A stretch of DNA of 64,000 bases from the NCBI RefSeq assembly GCF_001748285.1, contig NZ_BDGT01000010.1, forward strand, positions 1-64,000. Direction: 5' to 3'. The position numbers were made by a program, and so were the translations under genes. Below the pieces are notes generated by a model. That model searched no databases. It saw only the letters and a list, made by a program, of their open reading frames with translations, and was not told the DNA's origin. Below, piece by piece: positions 17,791-26,499 of the stretch. Each line of letters begins with the position of its first letter. Position 1 is the first letter of the stretch. Source of the stretch: Thermogemmatispora onikobensis (GTDB lineage: Bacteria > Chloroflexota > Ktedonobacteria > Ktedonobacterales > Ktedonobacteraceae).

Positions 17791-19134
17791 ATGAATAACT
17801 CACAGCACCGAGAATCAGGCCACGCGAGAAGGCAACAGCATCCCCCGAGAGGCCCCAGCAACCGCGATAGCCACACAACAGCGCAGGGCAAGACATCGCT
17901 CTATCCATTGCCGCCGCGAGCCACAGAGTTGCTCAAAGCAGCGCTCCACAAAGAGAAAGTAGGATCAGGCTCGTCGCAGGAAGCCGGAGCCAATCCTCCC
18001 TCTCAGAAAGGGAAGCCCGGCTCGCCCCAGCAAGATCAGTCCCACTCACAGAGGAGAGACTACCCCGTGCTAGCCTGCCCCAACCTGGGACTGCAGCTTC
18101 ACCGCTACATTCCCAGCGCGGTTCTTCAGTTCTCGCTGGGCTCCGATAGCAAAGCGTTCCCGGCGGCGCGCCAGCAGTGGCTGCAGGCCCTGGCCCAAGG
18201 CTACCAACCCGACCAGGCCCTCGCCACAGGCGCGTACCAGCGCTGGCAGGCCTTCACCCGCGCCCTGAACGCCCTTCATTTCAAGGCCGAGATCGACTGG
18301 CGCCTGGTGGTTGGCCTGGGCGGTAACTCTGTGCTGGAGACCGACCTGACCCTGCACCGCAACTATAGTCTGCCCATTATCCCCGGCAGTGCCCTTAAAG
18401 GTCTGACGCGCAACTACGCCACTCAAGAGGACTGGGAAGTCGCCATCCCCGACGAGCAAGGCCAGCCTCGGCAGAGAAAGAAAGCGGAAGCTGACCTGAA
18501 CCGCCTTTTCGGCACCCTCGATCAGGCCGGCAGCGTCATCTTTTTCGACGCCATTCCACTCGAAGGACAGGCCAGGCTGGAACTAGACGTCATGACGCCC
18601 CACTATCCCGACTATTATCAGAAGAACAGGCCGCCCAGTAACGATCAATCCCCAGTGCCGATCACCTTTCTCACCGTGGCCAAGACTACCTTTGCCTTCG
18701 CCATCGCCCCACGTACTCCCACACCTGGCGACCGCGCCGATACCGTCCTCGCTCTGGCCCTGCTCAAGCAGGCTCTGGCGGACTACGGCATCGGCGGCAA
18801 GACCAGCGCCGGCTACGGCTACTTCCATCAGGCAGCCGAGTCTCCTGTCGCCAACAACGCTCCCCTCGCAGGGCGGGAAGAGGAAGGCGAGGGCATGGAG
18901 GAAGCGCGGGCCCAAGCCAGGGAACTGGCAGCCCTCACCCCCGAACAGCTTCAACGGAAAGGAAGCCTGGAGCTTCTGAGCACTTTGAGGAAAATGCGCT
19001 CGCCCGCCGCAAAACGCCTGCTGGCCCGAGAGATCGAAAAGATCTACCGTCAGAAAGGAGTCGATCTTCAGAAAAAATCAGAATTCTTCAAACAAATAGA
19101 ACAAATTATACAAGAGAAGGATATCCACCAATGA
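17791..19134 (+). CDS. cmr6: CRISPR type III-B subunit Cmr6 (Cas7 family RAMP)
   Basis: 447 aa. Contains the Cmr6 core: RLVVGLGGNSVLETDLTLHRNYSLPIIPGSALKGLTRNYA (RAMP loop with SALKG), LFGTLDQAGSVIFFDAIP, and the late glycine-rich GIGGKTSAGYGYF. Cmr6 sits beside Cmr1 at the head of the complex. The first about 90 residues are a Gln/Ser/Pro-rich extension not usual for the family, and the last about 80 are charged and helical. A GGAG-type site precedes the ATG. Its stop (TGA 19132-19134) overlaps the ATG of a 46-codon frame. Confidence 0.92.
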   Translation: MNNSQHRESGHARRQQHPPRGPSNRDSHTTAQGKTSLYPLPPRATELLKAALHKEKVGSGSSQEAGANPPSQKGKPGSPQQDQSHSQRRDYPVLACPNLGLQLHRYIPSAVLQFSLGSDSKAFPAARQQWLQALAQGYQPDQALATGAYQRWQAFTRALNALHFKAEIDWRLVVGLGGNSVLETDLTLHRNYSLPIIPGSALKGLTRNYATQEDWEVAIPDEQGQPRQRKKAEADLNRLFGTLDQAGSVIFFDAIPLEGQARLELDVMTPHYPDYYQKNRPPSNDQSPVPITFLTVAKTTFAFAIAPRTPTPGDRADTVLALALLKQALADYGIGGKTSAGYGYFHQAAESPVANNAPLAGREEEGEGMEEARAQARELAALTPEQLQRKGSLELLSTLRKMRSPAAKRLLAREIEKIYRQKGVDLQKKSEFFKQIEQIIQEKDIHQ

Positions 19135-19271
19135 TCACCATCCTCGCCCAGAGCCAGCTCATCATCTCTTCCCATGCGCCTTACCGCAAGGTACAGCCCT
19201 CGCTCAAGCTAAGCAAGTCGGGCGGAGCCAAACGGCGCAGCCCACCCGGCCTACTCAGGAGGCAGCATTAG
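19131..19271 (+). pseudogene. 46-codon frame coupled to cmr6, possible truncated gene
   Basis: ATG at 19131 overlaps the cmr6 stop as ATGA, as the cmr1/cas10 junction does, and a GAGAAGGAT site lies upstream. The product begins MITILAQSQLIISSHAPYRK and becomes basic before a stop at 19269. I recognise no domain. The coupling suggests either a genuine tiny seventh operon product or the 5' remnant of a larger ancillary gene whose remainder is gone; the sequence beyond it (to 19764) has no gene. Confidence 0.4.
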
Positions 19272-19461
19272 CCATACTCCCATCACCAGACAGCGTGTCA
19301 TCCCTGCTGCAAGCTGTTGACCTGGGGAAGACTCTGCGACGAGGAGCGCCACTGCGTCAAAGGTAAGGATCACGATTGTCTTGTGCCTCCTCTCAGCTTG
19401 AGTGCCTGAAGAGAGATCAGGTCATTGACCGCATTCAGCCATGATCATACCCCAAACACAG

Positions 19462-19502
19462 CACGCCTCTGGCCAAGGCTCAGCAGAGCGACCAGAGGCG
19501 TG
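19462..19502 (+). terminator. Stem-loop, probable cmr operon terminator
   Basis: Perfect 11-bp inverted repeat CACGCCTCTGG / CCAGAGGCGTG with a 19-nt loop, 328 nt after cmr6, followed by GTCTTGCC. T-poor, so terminator function is moderately likely. Confidence 0.55.
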
Positions 19503-19683
19503 GTCTTGCCTGTAGGTCAGCGCGAGCCATCCCACTCTCCTCAACTTTACAAGAAGAGGAAATACACTTAGACGGGAAAAGCTGCAAGCAACCGTGAAAA
19601 GAAAGCAAGAAAGCCGTATACACATCTTGCAAACAGATTAGCTTTCTTGTTTACTCACTCCCTCATTACCCCCCCACATCCCC

Positions 19684-19712
19684 TTGTCCCAGCCTGTCAC
19701 ATACTGTAGAAT
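19684..19712 (+). promoter_or_regulatory. Candidate sigma-70 promoter of the aldehyde dehydrogenase gene
   Basis: TTGTCC and TAGAAT separated by 17 bp, 53 bp upstream of the ATG at 19765. The -35 is weak, the -10 good. Confidence 0.45.
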
Positions 19713-19764
19713 GGCTCTTGTTAGTGGGTAGAGTGAGCCATGCTTTCAAATGGAGGTATAGTTT

Positions 19765-21519
19765 ATGAGCACCAGCAGCACCCGACACGGCTCTCCTCAC
19801 TTCCCCACCGTGAGCGGCAGTATTGCCCCATCCACGCAGCAGGACATGGATGCCGCCGTGCAGGCGCTGCAGGCCCACAAAGACCACTGGGTCGCAGTGC
19901 CGGTGCGCGAGCGCATTGCCATCTTAGAGCAGCTCCTCAGCAACTTCGTTGCCATCGCCCCGCGCTGGGTTGAGGTCAGCCTCAAAGCCAAAGGCCTCGC
20001 CCCCGACGAGCCGGCGGCCAGCGAAGAGTGGGGAGCGGGCGTCTTACCCGTCATCAACAACCTGCGCCAGCTCCGGCAGTCGTTGCTCGACATCGAGCGC
20101 TACGGCCATCCCCGGATTCCCGGCCCGGTGCTGACCATGCCCAACGGGCAGGTAGCCGCGCGCGTCTTTCCCCAGAGCGTCTACGACCGCCTCTTTTTTA
20201 TGGGCCTCACCGCGGAGATCTGGATGGAACCGGGGGTCAGCATCAGCGAGCTTCCACGTACCCAGGCTCTCATCTACCAGGACCGTCAACACAACGGTAA
20301 AGTGGCGCTCGTGCTAGGCGCCGGTAACGTCGCTAGCATCGGGCCGATGGATATTCTTTACAAACTCTTCGTCGAAGATCAGGTTGTCCTGTTCAAAGCC
20401 AATCCGGTAAACGCCTATCTTGGGCCGCTCCTGAGCGAGGCTTTCCGACCCCTGATCGATCGCGGCTTCCTGCGCCTGGTCTACGGTGGCGCCGAAGAAG
20501 GGGCCTATCTTTGCCAGCATCCGGGCGTCGAGGAGATCCACATCACTGGCTCCGACAAAACCTACGAGGCCATTGTCTTCGGCCCCGGTCCTGAAGGGGC
20601 CCGGCGCAAAGCCGCCCGCCAACCTCTGATCAACAAACGAGTCACCGGCGAGCTGGGCAATGTCAGCCCGTTCATCGTTGTTCCCGGCCCCTGGACGGCG
20701 CGCGATCTCGCTTATCAGGCCGCCCACATCGTTAGCTCTTTAACCAATAATGCCGGCTTTAACTGCAACGCTACGCGCGTGCTGATCCAGCATGCCGGCT
20801 GGGAGCAGCGGCCCGAGCTGCTCAACGCTATCCGGCGTGTCTTGCAGACCGTTCCTCCACGCCTGGCCTACTATCCCGGCGCCAGCGAGCGCCAACGAGC
20901 CTTCGTCTCCGAGCATCCCGAGGCCGAGCTGTACGGACAGGCCAGCGATGGGCGACTCCCCTGGACCCTCATCACCGGCCTTGATCCCGAGCGCGAGGGC
21001 GATATCTGCTATACTACCGAAGCTTTCTGCAGCCTCTTTGCCGAAACCACCCTGGCTGCCGAGAGCATCGCCGACTATATCGATCGGGCCGTGGCTTTCG
21101 CCAATGAACGGCTCTGGGGGACGCTCAATGCCACCCTGATTGTCCACCCCGAATCGCTGAAGATTCCAGCCATCGCCCACGCCGTCGAGCGCGCCGTCGC
21201 CAACCTGCGCTATGGCACCGTCGGTGTCAACTACTGGGCCGGTATCGGCTTCGCTCTGGCTGCAACTACCTGGGGCGCTTTCCCCGGTCACGACAGCTAC
21301 GATATCCAGTCTGGCATTGGCGTGGTTCACAATACCCTGATGTTCTCCCGTGCACAGAAATCTGTGCTGCGTGGCCCCTTCCGCAGTACACCTACCCCGC
21401 TTTGGTTTGTGACCGAGGGGCGCAAGGCCCTCAAGACCTTTCCAAAATTGATCGAGTTTCTGGCCGCACCTTCACCGACGAAGCTCCCGGCCATTCTGCT
21501 CTCAGCCACTGTCGGCTGA
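19765..21519 (+). CDS. Aldehyde dehydrogenase superfamily protein
   Basis: 584 aa, longer than the usual about 480-500 aa. The NAD(P)-binding and catalytic domains are recognisable: LVLGAGNVASIGPMDILYKL, VVLFKANPVNAYLGPL, HITGSDKTYEAIVF, then the general-base Glu296 in GELGN and the nucleophile Cys334 in NNAGFNCNATRVL. The context around the cysteine (GFNC instead of GQxC) and the N-terminal about 130 residues are unusual, so the substrate cannot be assigned. Soluble NAD(P)-dependent aldehyde oxidation is the best guess. ATG has GGAGGT 8 nt upstream. Single gene with its own promoter and a strong stem-loop after it. Confidence 0.82.
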   Translation: MSTSSTRHGSPHFPTVSGSIAPSTQQDMDAAVQALQAHKDHWVAVPVRERIAILEQLLSNFVAIAPRWVEVSLKAKGLAPDEPAASEEWGAGVLPVINNLRQLRQSLLDIERYGHPRIPGPVLTMPNGQVAARVFPQSVYDRLFFMGLTAEIWMEPGVSISELPRTQALIYQDRQHNGKVALVLGAGNVASIGPMDILYKLFVEDQVVLFKANPVNAYLGPLLSEAFRPLIDRGFLRLVYGGAEEGAYLCQHPGVEEIHITGSDKTYEAIVFGPGPEGARRKAARQPLINKRVTGELGNVSPFIVVPGPWTARDLAYQAAHIVSSLTNNAGFNCNATRVLIQHAGWEQRPELLNAIRRVLQTVPPRLAYYPGASERQRAFVSEHPEAELYGQASDGRLPWTLITGLDPEREGDICYTTEAFCSLFAETTLAAESIADYIDRAVAFANERLWGTLNATLIVHPESLKIPAIAHAVERAVANLRYGTVGVNYWAGIGFALAATTWGAFPGHDSYDIQSGIGVVHNTLMFSRAQKSVLRGPFRSTPTPLWFVTEGRKALKTFPKLIEFLAAPSPTKLPAILLSATVG

Positions 21520-21541
21520 GCCATCAGACAGACGGCTTCTC

Positions 21542-21591
21542 GCCATGCTCGCTGGGCCCGGTCATCGCAGGTCAGGCCCAGCGAGCATGGC
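21542..21591 (+). terminator. 17-bp stem-loop after the aldehyde dehydrogenase gene
   Basis: Perfect 17-bp stem GCCATGCTCGCTGGGCC (21542-21558) / GGCCCAGCGAGCATGGC (21575-21591), 16-nt loop, 23 bp after the stop. No T run follows; either a terminator or an mRNA 3'-end stabiliser. Confidence 0.6.
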
Positions 21592-21852
21592 CAGCTTGAG
21601 CTGTTGCGTGCGGCAGCGTTGCCCTTCTCTTCCAACGAGCTGGTTTTGTCTTCTGCTGGGAACAGACACTATAAGCGTTCAGAGAGGTTAGCGCCTGTTT
21701 TATGGCCAGAAATGTCACCTTTTTCTCGGTCACGACGTACCAGGAAAAGGATGACCGTTACGTTCTGGTCAACCAGGCAGGCTCTCAGGGAAGAGAGATC
21801 TAGTATCTGAGATGTGCCAATGACGAAAAATTCATGAAGAGGAGGTCTTTGC
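21592..21852. other. Leader region before the NTF2-like gene
   Basis: 261 bp, moderately AT-rich near 21660-21840. No clear promoter hexamers or gene; a GAGGAGGT ribosome site is at its end. Confidence 0.4.
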
Positions 21853-22263
21853 ATGAGTAAGGCAGCAAGGCTAGTGGCGCTTGCCTCGGCTCTGGAACAG
21901 AAGGATTACCAGCGAGCCGCCGCCTATCTCGCTGACCACTTCGTGTATTATGGGACTGGCACGCAGCATCTCAGCAAACCTCAATTTCTGGAGCTGCTGC
22001 AGACACTTCAGAGCGCTCTTCCCACCTTACGCTTCCACCTGCAACATTTGTGCGAGACGGGGAATCGCGTGACCGCGCATCTGCAATTTGCCGGCCTGCC
22101 CGTCCAATCCTCCCCTGCCGAAGCGAGTGAGTCGCTGGAGGCCGGACTGGAGTGTACTTTCGAGGGGGCCTTTATCACGGGCCTTCGCGTCAAGGCCCCA
22201 CCCCAGCAGAAAGCTGCGGAGGAGACGCTGCGTGCGCCAGGAGCCGCGCTTCGCCAGAGCTAA
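21853..22263 (+). CDS. NTF2/SnoaL-like small protein
   Basis: 136 aa. The N-terminal pattern (LASALEQKDYQRAAAYLADHFVYYGTG, then KPQFLELLQTLQSALPTLRFHLQHLCETGNRVTAHLQFAG) is typical of the cone-shaped NTF2-like/SnoaL fold used by polyketide cyclases and many uncharacterised small enzymes or binding proteins. No catalytic residues can be assigned. The last about 25 residues are Ala/Pro-rich and probably unstructured. Strong GAGGAGGT ribosome site. Monocistronic by appearance, convergent with the PQQ-propeller lipoprotein gene. Confidence 0.65.
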   Translation: MSKAARLVALASALEQKDYQRAAAYLADHFVYYGTGTQHLSKPQFLELLQTLQSALPTLRFHLQHLCETGNRVTAHLQFAGLPVQSSPAEASESLEAGLECTFEGAFITGLRVKAPPQQKAAEETLRAPGAALRQS

Positions 22264-22316
22264 GGGAGTGCGTTGCAGGACGGTGTCGGCAACGCAAGCC
22301 GCACCAGGCCACGCCA

Positions 22317-22359
22317 GCGGAGGAAACTGGGGCCACTGCTGCGCCGGAGCTTCCTCCGC
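22317..22359. terminator. Inverted repeat between convergent genes
   Basis: 9-bp stem GCGGAGGAA (22317-22325) / TTCCTCCGC (22351-22359) with a 25-nt loop. It lies between the NTF2-like gene and the leftward lipoprotein gene, and a long T/C-rich tract follows on the plus strand (22388-22450). Confidence 0.45.
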
Positions 22360-22453
22360 CCCATCAGGCCGACCTGGCCTCGGTCTCGTGTCCGTTTCGC
22401 TTCGTTTCGTTTCTCCCGGTCGCCCTCTTCTTCTCTTTTCTCTTCTTTGAGAC

Positions 22454-23923
22454 TCAGGCGATTCCTACCGCGACCACTCCGTTCATTGTGCCAATGAGGA
22501 GAGTACGCCCCACCAGCGTCGGCGTGGCAAAGCGGGAGGTTGGCTCAATCGAGAGGCGAGCGCGGACCGCTCCCGTCTGACGATTGAGCGCATAGAGCGC
22601 CCCGGTGCGATCTACAACGTAGACGGTATTTCCGGCTACGATAGGCGAGCCGTTGATATTGGCTGGCGCCTGCCAGCCGCGGATGAGACGCGGGCCGCTG
22701 CCGATACTCACCTGAAGCACGCCGAGCGAGCAGGGGAGATAGATGACGCTGTCAACGCGCGCCGCCCCACCATAGGCATCGCAAAGCTTCTGCTCCTGGA
22801 GCTGTCCCCCCACACCACCTAGAGCGTTGGCGCGCAATAGATAGGCAATGCCTGATTTTCCAGCGATGAAGAGCAAGCCATTGGGAAGCAGGACAGGCCC
22901 TAGAGAGCTAAGATCGAGATCGGCGGCGTTATCACTGGCCCACTGGGTCGGCGCAAAGCCATCCTCGAGCTGGAGCGTGGGAGAGAGACGCAGCACTGAG
23001 TCACTATGATCCCAGTCGCCCGAGGTAACAGCCCCATTGCCCACCGAGACATAGATGTTGCCTGACGCATCAACCGCCGGACCGGCAGGGGCCCAGATAC
23101 CACCCTCGCGGGGCGTGGGAACGGCAAAGGCGAGCATGGCCGCTTGCGGGTTGGTGGTCGGCACCGCTACGACACGCCCACGATAGTCGCCGCAGTCGCC
23201 GTAGAGTCCCCCATAGGCAATGTAGATACGCCCATTAGCTAGAGCCAGGGCAGCGCGCTGCTGGTGCACTCGCGGATCTGCCCCTGGCGGGTCGACGCTG
23301 CGGCTGAATTTGAGGACCCCACTATCAGCGTCAACGCCGACAAGTATGTGCCGCGGCCCACTCACTTCGGCTACAGCAAAGACGAGGTTGGTAGCCGGAT
23401 CATAGACCGGGGTGCCGGTGATGCCCAGAGGATCGATATTGCCACAGGGCAGAGTCGCCAGCGGGACAGGCGTCCCAACTCTGGTGTGCCAGAGCACGCT
23501 GCCATTTCTTGCATTCAGAGCATAGAGGGAGTCACCTTCGGTCGCGACGATGACTCGCCCGTGCACGACGAGAGGCTCGGCATAGACTGCCCCGTCCAGG
23601 TGGGTGGTCCAGAGCGAGACCAGGCGGGCCGGATCAGGAACGCCAGCGATGTAGCCACTGCGGGAGTTGTCTCGATGGTAGGTGGTCCAGTCGCTTCCTC
23701 CTCCAGTCGCCGCAACGCTGGCCGTCGGCGTGGGCAAGGACAAGGACGGCGAGGAGGCAACCGTCGGGGTGACAGTCCCTCCCGTCGTATTCCCACCGCA
23801 GGCGGCCAGCAGGCACAGAAGCAGCGCTACCAGCAGCAACTGCCCAGGCTTCCAGAACCAGGCTCTTCCTCTTCCCGGTTCATAAGCGCCTCTTTCTCGA
23901 TCTGCGTATCCTGTTGTGGACAT
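22454..23923 (-). CDS. PQQ-repeat beta-propeller lipoprotein
   Basis: 489 aa. A hydrophobic signal (residues 28-41, LLLVALLLCLLAA) ends in lipobox cysteine Cys42, followed by a Thr/Ser/Pro-rich spacer, so it is probably anchored to the outer face of the membrane. The rest is a PQQ/YVTN-type beta-propeller with repeated blades such as GSDWTTYHRDNSRSGY, GRVIVATEGDSLYALNARNGSVLWHTRVG and GNTVYVVDRTGALYALNRQTGAVRA. PQQ cofactor binding is not implied; such propellers often act in scaffolding or sensing (BamB-like fold). Start at 23923; in-frame residues before the signal are hydrophilic and could be partly untranslated. Confidence 0.82.
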   Translation of the reverse strand: MSTTGYADRERGAYEPGRGRAWFWKPGQLLLVALLLCLLAACGGNTTGGTVTPTVASSPSLSLPTPTASVAATGGGSDWTTYHRDNSRSGYIAGVPDPARLVSLWTTHLDGAVYAEPLVVHGRVIVATEGDSLYALNARNGSVLWHTRVGTPVPLATLPCGNIDPLGITGTPVYDPATNLVFAVAEVSGPRHILVGVDADSGVLKFSRSVDPPGADPRVHQQRAALALANGRIYIAYGGLYGDCGDYRGRVVAVPTTNPQAAMLAFAVPTPREGGIWAPAGPAVDASGNIYVSVGNGAVTSGDWDHSDSVLRLSPTLQLEDGFAPTQWASDNAADLDLSSLGPVLLPNGLLFIAGKSGIAYLLRANALGGVGGQLQEQKLCDAYGGAARVDSVIYLPCSLGVLQVSIGSGPRLIRGWQAPANINGSPIVAGNTVYVVDRTGALYALNRQTGAVRARLSIEPTSRFATPTLVGRTLLIGTMNGVVAVGIA

Positions 23924-24153
23924 GGGCCTTTCTCCTCACTGCGAGAGTTCTCTTATGAAGCATTTCCTTTGCAACGCTGTTGAGAATCTATGAAACCTCC
24001 ACTTTCTGGTATAAACTTGTATGAATTCATCTTCTATGATCCGTAGGACAGCAATGCAGCCTATCTTTCCCAGGCGGCAGAGCTGGTACTTTCGTGCAAG
24101 TAGGTAGAAGCTACTCTTGACGCAGGCAAGCAAATATGCTACCATGCATAACG

Positions 24154-24187
24154 TATCGCAGTGCGATAGGTTGCGCGATACAGTATC
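24154..24187. promoter_or_regulatory. Paired palindromes upstream of acs
   Basis: TATCGC-AGT-GCGATA (24154-24168) followed about 8 bp later by GATAC-A-GTATC (24177-24187), both built on GATA/TATC half-sites. Candidate operator for a dimeric regulator of acs or of the divergent lipoprotein gene. Confidence 0.4.
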
Positions 24188-24437
24188 ACACGGCGGAATA
24201 CCTGGAGTGACAGGACCTCGTCGTTCCTCTCCATCTGTATCACGCGCGGGAGTTGGCCCTTTAACGGTACCTGGCCAGGCCCCGGGTCAGGGTGCGCAAC
24301 CTGGCCCGCCAGGTAATAGTCCGGTAGAGGGTCTTTTTTCGATTGCTCGCGCGTGGCGCGTCGCGACCCTGGCCTTTCTCAATCAGCTTGCAGTACGTCG
24401 TTTCTGCTTCTTCTTCATCTTCTTCTTCAACCCCACT

Positions 24438-24459
24438 CCATCGCCGTCGGTGGCGATGG
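24438..24459 (+). promoter_or_regulatory. Hairpin in the acs leader
   Basis: CCATCGCC-GTCGGT-GGCGATGG, 8-bp perfect stem and 6-nt loop, 33 nt upstream of the acs ATG and close to its AAAGGA ribosome site. It may modulate translation. Confidence 0.4.
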
Positions 24460-24492
24460 TAGCAAGCGTCAGACAGAAAGGACAAAGCAGTC

Positions 24493-26433
24493 ATGAGCAA
24501 CCTCGGCTTTGAGAACACCGATACCATTCTGATGGAGGAACGGCTCTTTCCCCCATCCCCCGAAGTCGTTGAGCGGGCCAATATCATGGCCTACATGAGG
24601 TCCAAGGGCTTCGAGAACTACGAGGACTTCTATCGCTGGTCGCTGGAGCACCGCGAGGAGTTCTGGAACGACATGGCACGGGAACTGCACTGGTTCCAGC
24701 CCTGGCAGACGACTTTCCAGTGGACCGAGAAGCCCTTCTTCCAGTGGTTCGTTGGCGGCAAGTTTAATATCGTCTACAACTGCCTCGACCGCCACATGCA
24801 AACCTCGACGCGCCAGAAGGTGGCTTACCACTGGGAGGCCGACGATGGCTCCAGCCGCACCCTGACGTACGAGGATCTGTATGTGCTGACGAACCGCCTG
24901 GCTAAGGCCCTCCAGAACCTCGGTGTGAAGAAGGGCGACCGCGTTGCTATTTATATGCCTGTCACACCCGAGCTGGTCGCCGCCATGCTGGCCACCACGC
25001 GCCTGGGCGCCGTCCACACGGTGGTCTTCGGCGGCTTCGCCGCGAGCGCTCTGGAGGAGCGTATCAACGATGCCCGTGCTAAGGTGCTCATCACTGTCGA
25101 TACGGCCCATCGCGGGGGCAAGCTGATTGAGTATAAGAAGATCTGCGACGAGGCCCTGGCCAATACTCCCACGATCGAGAAGGTGATCGTCTTCAAACGC
25201 GAGGGCACCGAGGTCCCGATGCAGGCCGGTCGCGATCTCTACGCCGACGAGCTGCTCCAGGATATTCCCAACGATACCGTGGTTCCCTGCGAGGAGATGG
25301 ACAGCGAGGATCTCCTCTATATCCTCTACACCAGTGGCAGTACCGGCAAGCCGAAGGGAGTGGTTCATGTCCACGGCGGCTATGCTGTCGGCGTCTATAC
25401 GACAACGAAGTTCGTCTTCGATATCAAGCCCGACGACGTCTATTGGTGTACCGCCGACATCGGCTGGGTGACCGGCCACAGCTACATCGTCTATGGCCCC
25501 CTGCTGAACGGCGCCACCGGCGTCCTCTTCGAGAGCACTCCGCAGTATCCCGCCCCCGATCGCTACTGGAGCGTGGTCGAGAAGTATAAGGTGACCATCA
25601 TCTACACTTCGCCCACAGCGATCCGTGGCCTGATGCGCTTCGGCGAGGAGTGGCCGGCCAAGCATGACCTGTCCAGCCTGCGCATCCTGGGCACGGTCGG
25701 CGAGCCGATCAATCCCGAGGCCTGGATGTGGTACCGCCACAACATCGGGCGCGATGCGCTGCCAGTTATGGATACCTGGTGGCAGACGGAGACCGGGGCC
25801 ATCTTGATCAGCCCGACGGTCATCCTGCCGTTGAAGCCGGGCAGCGCCACCCGTCCGCTGCCGACCATCGACGCAGCGGTGGTCGATAAGGACGGCAATC
25901 CTGTCGAGACGGGCAAGGGCGGTTTCCTGATCATCCGCCATCCCTGGCCGTCGATGATGCGCACGATCTACGGCGATCCGGCCCGCTACCGCACCTACTG
26001 GGAGACAATCCCCGATGTCTACTTCGCGGGCGATGCGGCCACGATCGACGAGATCGGCTACTTCCGCATCCAGGGCCGCGTCGACGATGTGATCAAGGTG
26101 GCTGGCCATCGCCTGGGTTCAATGGAGATCGAGTCAAGCCTGGTGAGCCATCCGGCTGTGGCCGAGGCCGCTGCGATCGGCAAGCCCGATCCGGTCAAGG
26201 GCGAGCATATCAAGGTCTTTGTGATCTTGAAGACCGGCAATGAGCCGTCGGAGGCGATGGTTCAGGAACTGAAGCAGCACGTCCGCACGAACGTCGGCCC
26301 CATCGCCACACCGGATGAGATCGAGTTTGTGACGGCGCTGCCGAAGACCCGCTCCGGCAAGATTATGCGCCGCGTCCTGCGTGCCCGCGAGCTGGGCCAG
26401 CCGCTGGGCGACGTGACGACGCTGGAGGGATAG
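24493..26433 (+). CDS. acs: Acetyl-CoA synthetase (AMP-forming)
   Basis: 646 aa, the normal length for Acs. Activates acetate to acetyl-CoA through acetyl-AMP, in the cytosol. Visible: adenylate-forming P-loop YTSGSTGKPKGVVHVHGGY, VDTWWQTETG-type motif (MDTWWQTETGAI, whose Trp closes the acyl pocket and favours acetate), FAGDAATIDEIGYFRIQGRVDDVIKVAGHRLGS hinge, and the C-terminal KTRSGKIMRR with the Lys that is often acetylated to switch the enzyme off. ATG at 24493 with AAAGGA upstream. Monocistronic with a long structured leader and a strong bidirectional terminator after it. Confidence 0.95.
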   Translation: MSNLGFENTDTILMEERLFPPSPEVVERANIMAYMRSKGFENYEDFYRWSLEHREEFWNDMARELHWFQPWQTTFQWTEKPFFQWFVGGKFNIVYNCLDRHMQTSTRQKVAYHWEADDGSSRTLTYEDLYVLTNRLAKALQNLGVKKGDRVAIYMPVTPELVAAMLATTRLGAVHTVVFGGFAASALEERINDARAKVLITVDTAHRGGKLIEYKKICDEALANTPTIEKVIVFKREGTEVPMQAGRDLYADELLQDIPNDTVVPCEEMDSEDLLYILYTSGSTGKPKGVVHVHGGYAVGVYTTTKFVFDIKPDDVYWCTADIGWVTGHSYIVYGPLLNGATGVLFESTPQYPAPDRYWSVVEKYKVTIIYTSPTAIRGLMRFGEEWPAKHDLSSLRILGTVGEPINPEAWMWYRHNIGRDALPVMDTWWQTETGAILISPTVILPLKPGSATRPLPTIDAAVVDKDGNPVETGKGGFLIIRHPWPSMMRTIYGDPARYRTYWETIPDVYFAGDAATIDEIGYFRIQGRVDDVIKVAGHRLGSMEIESSLVSHPAVAEAAAIGKPDPVKGEHIKVFVILKTGNEPSEAMVQELKQHVRTNVGPIATPDEIEFVTALPKTRSGKIMRRVLRARELGQPLGDVTTLEG

Positions 26434-26499
26434 CTGCACCTCTGCCTGAACGCCAACAGTTCGGGGATAAGCTGATCCGAGCAGGCAGAATCGCCCTCT

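Larger units (their letters stand above)
19272..19764. other. Intergenic region after the cmr operon
   Basis: 493 bp with a terminator-like stem-loop at 19462-19502 and a candidate promoter at 19684-19712 for the next gene. There are no direct repeats resembling a CRISPR array and no convincing gene. Confidence 0.6.
23924..24492. other. Long leader region of acs
   Basis: 569 bp between divergent genes. It holds two small palindromes (24154-24187), a set of alternative hairpins with a T run (24276-24337) and an 8-bp stem-loop just before the acs ribosome site (24438-24459). No gene. Confidence 0.55.

Noticed and set aside
19272-19764. Search for a CRISPR array next to cmr6
   Set aside because: No repeated 25-40 bp units in this gap or in 11444-11875; only single inverted repeats.
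24469-26109. 545-codon open frame on the minus strand across acs
   Set aside because: Fully antisense to a clear acetyl-CoA synthetase. High GC removes stops in the opposite frame; the product is low-complexity and matches no family I know.
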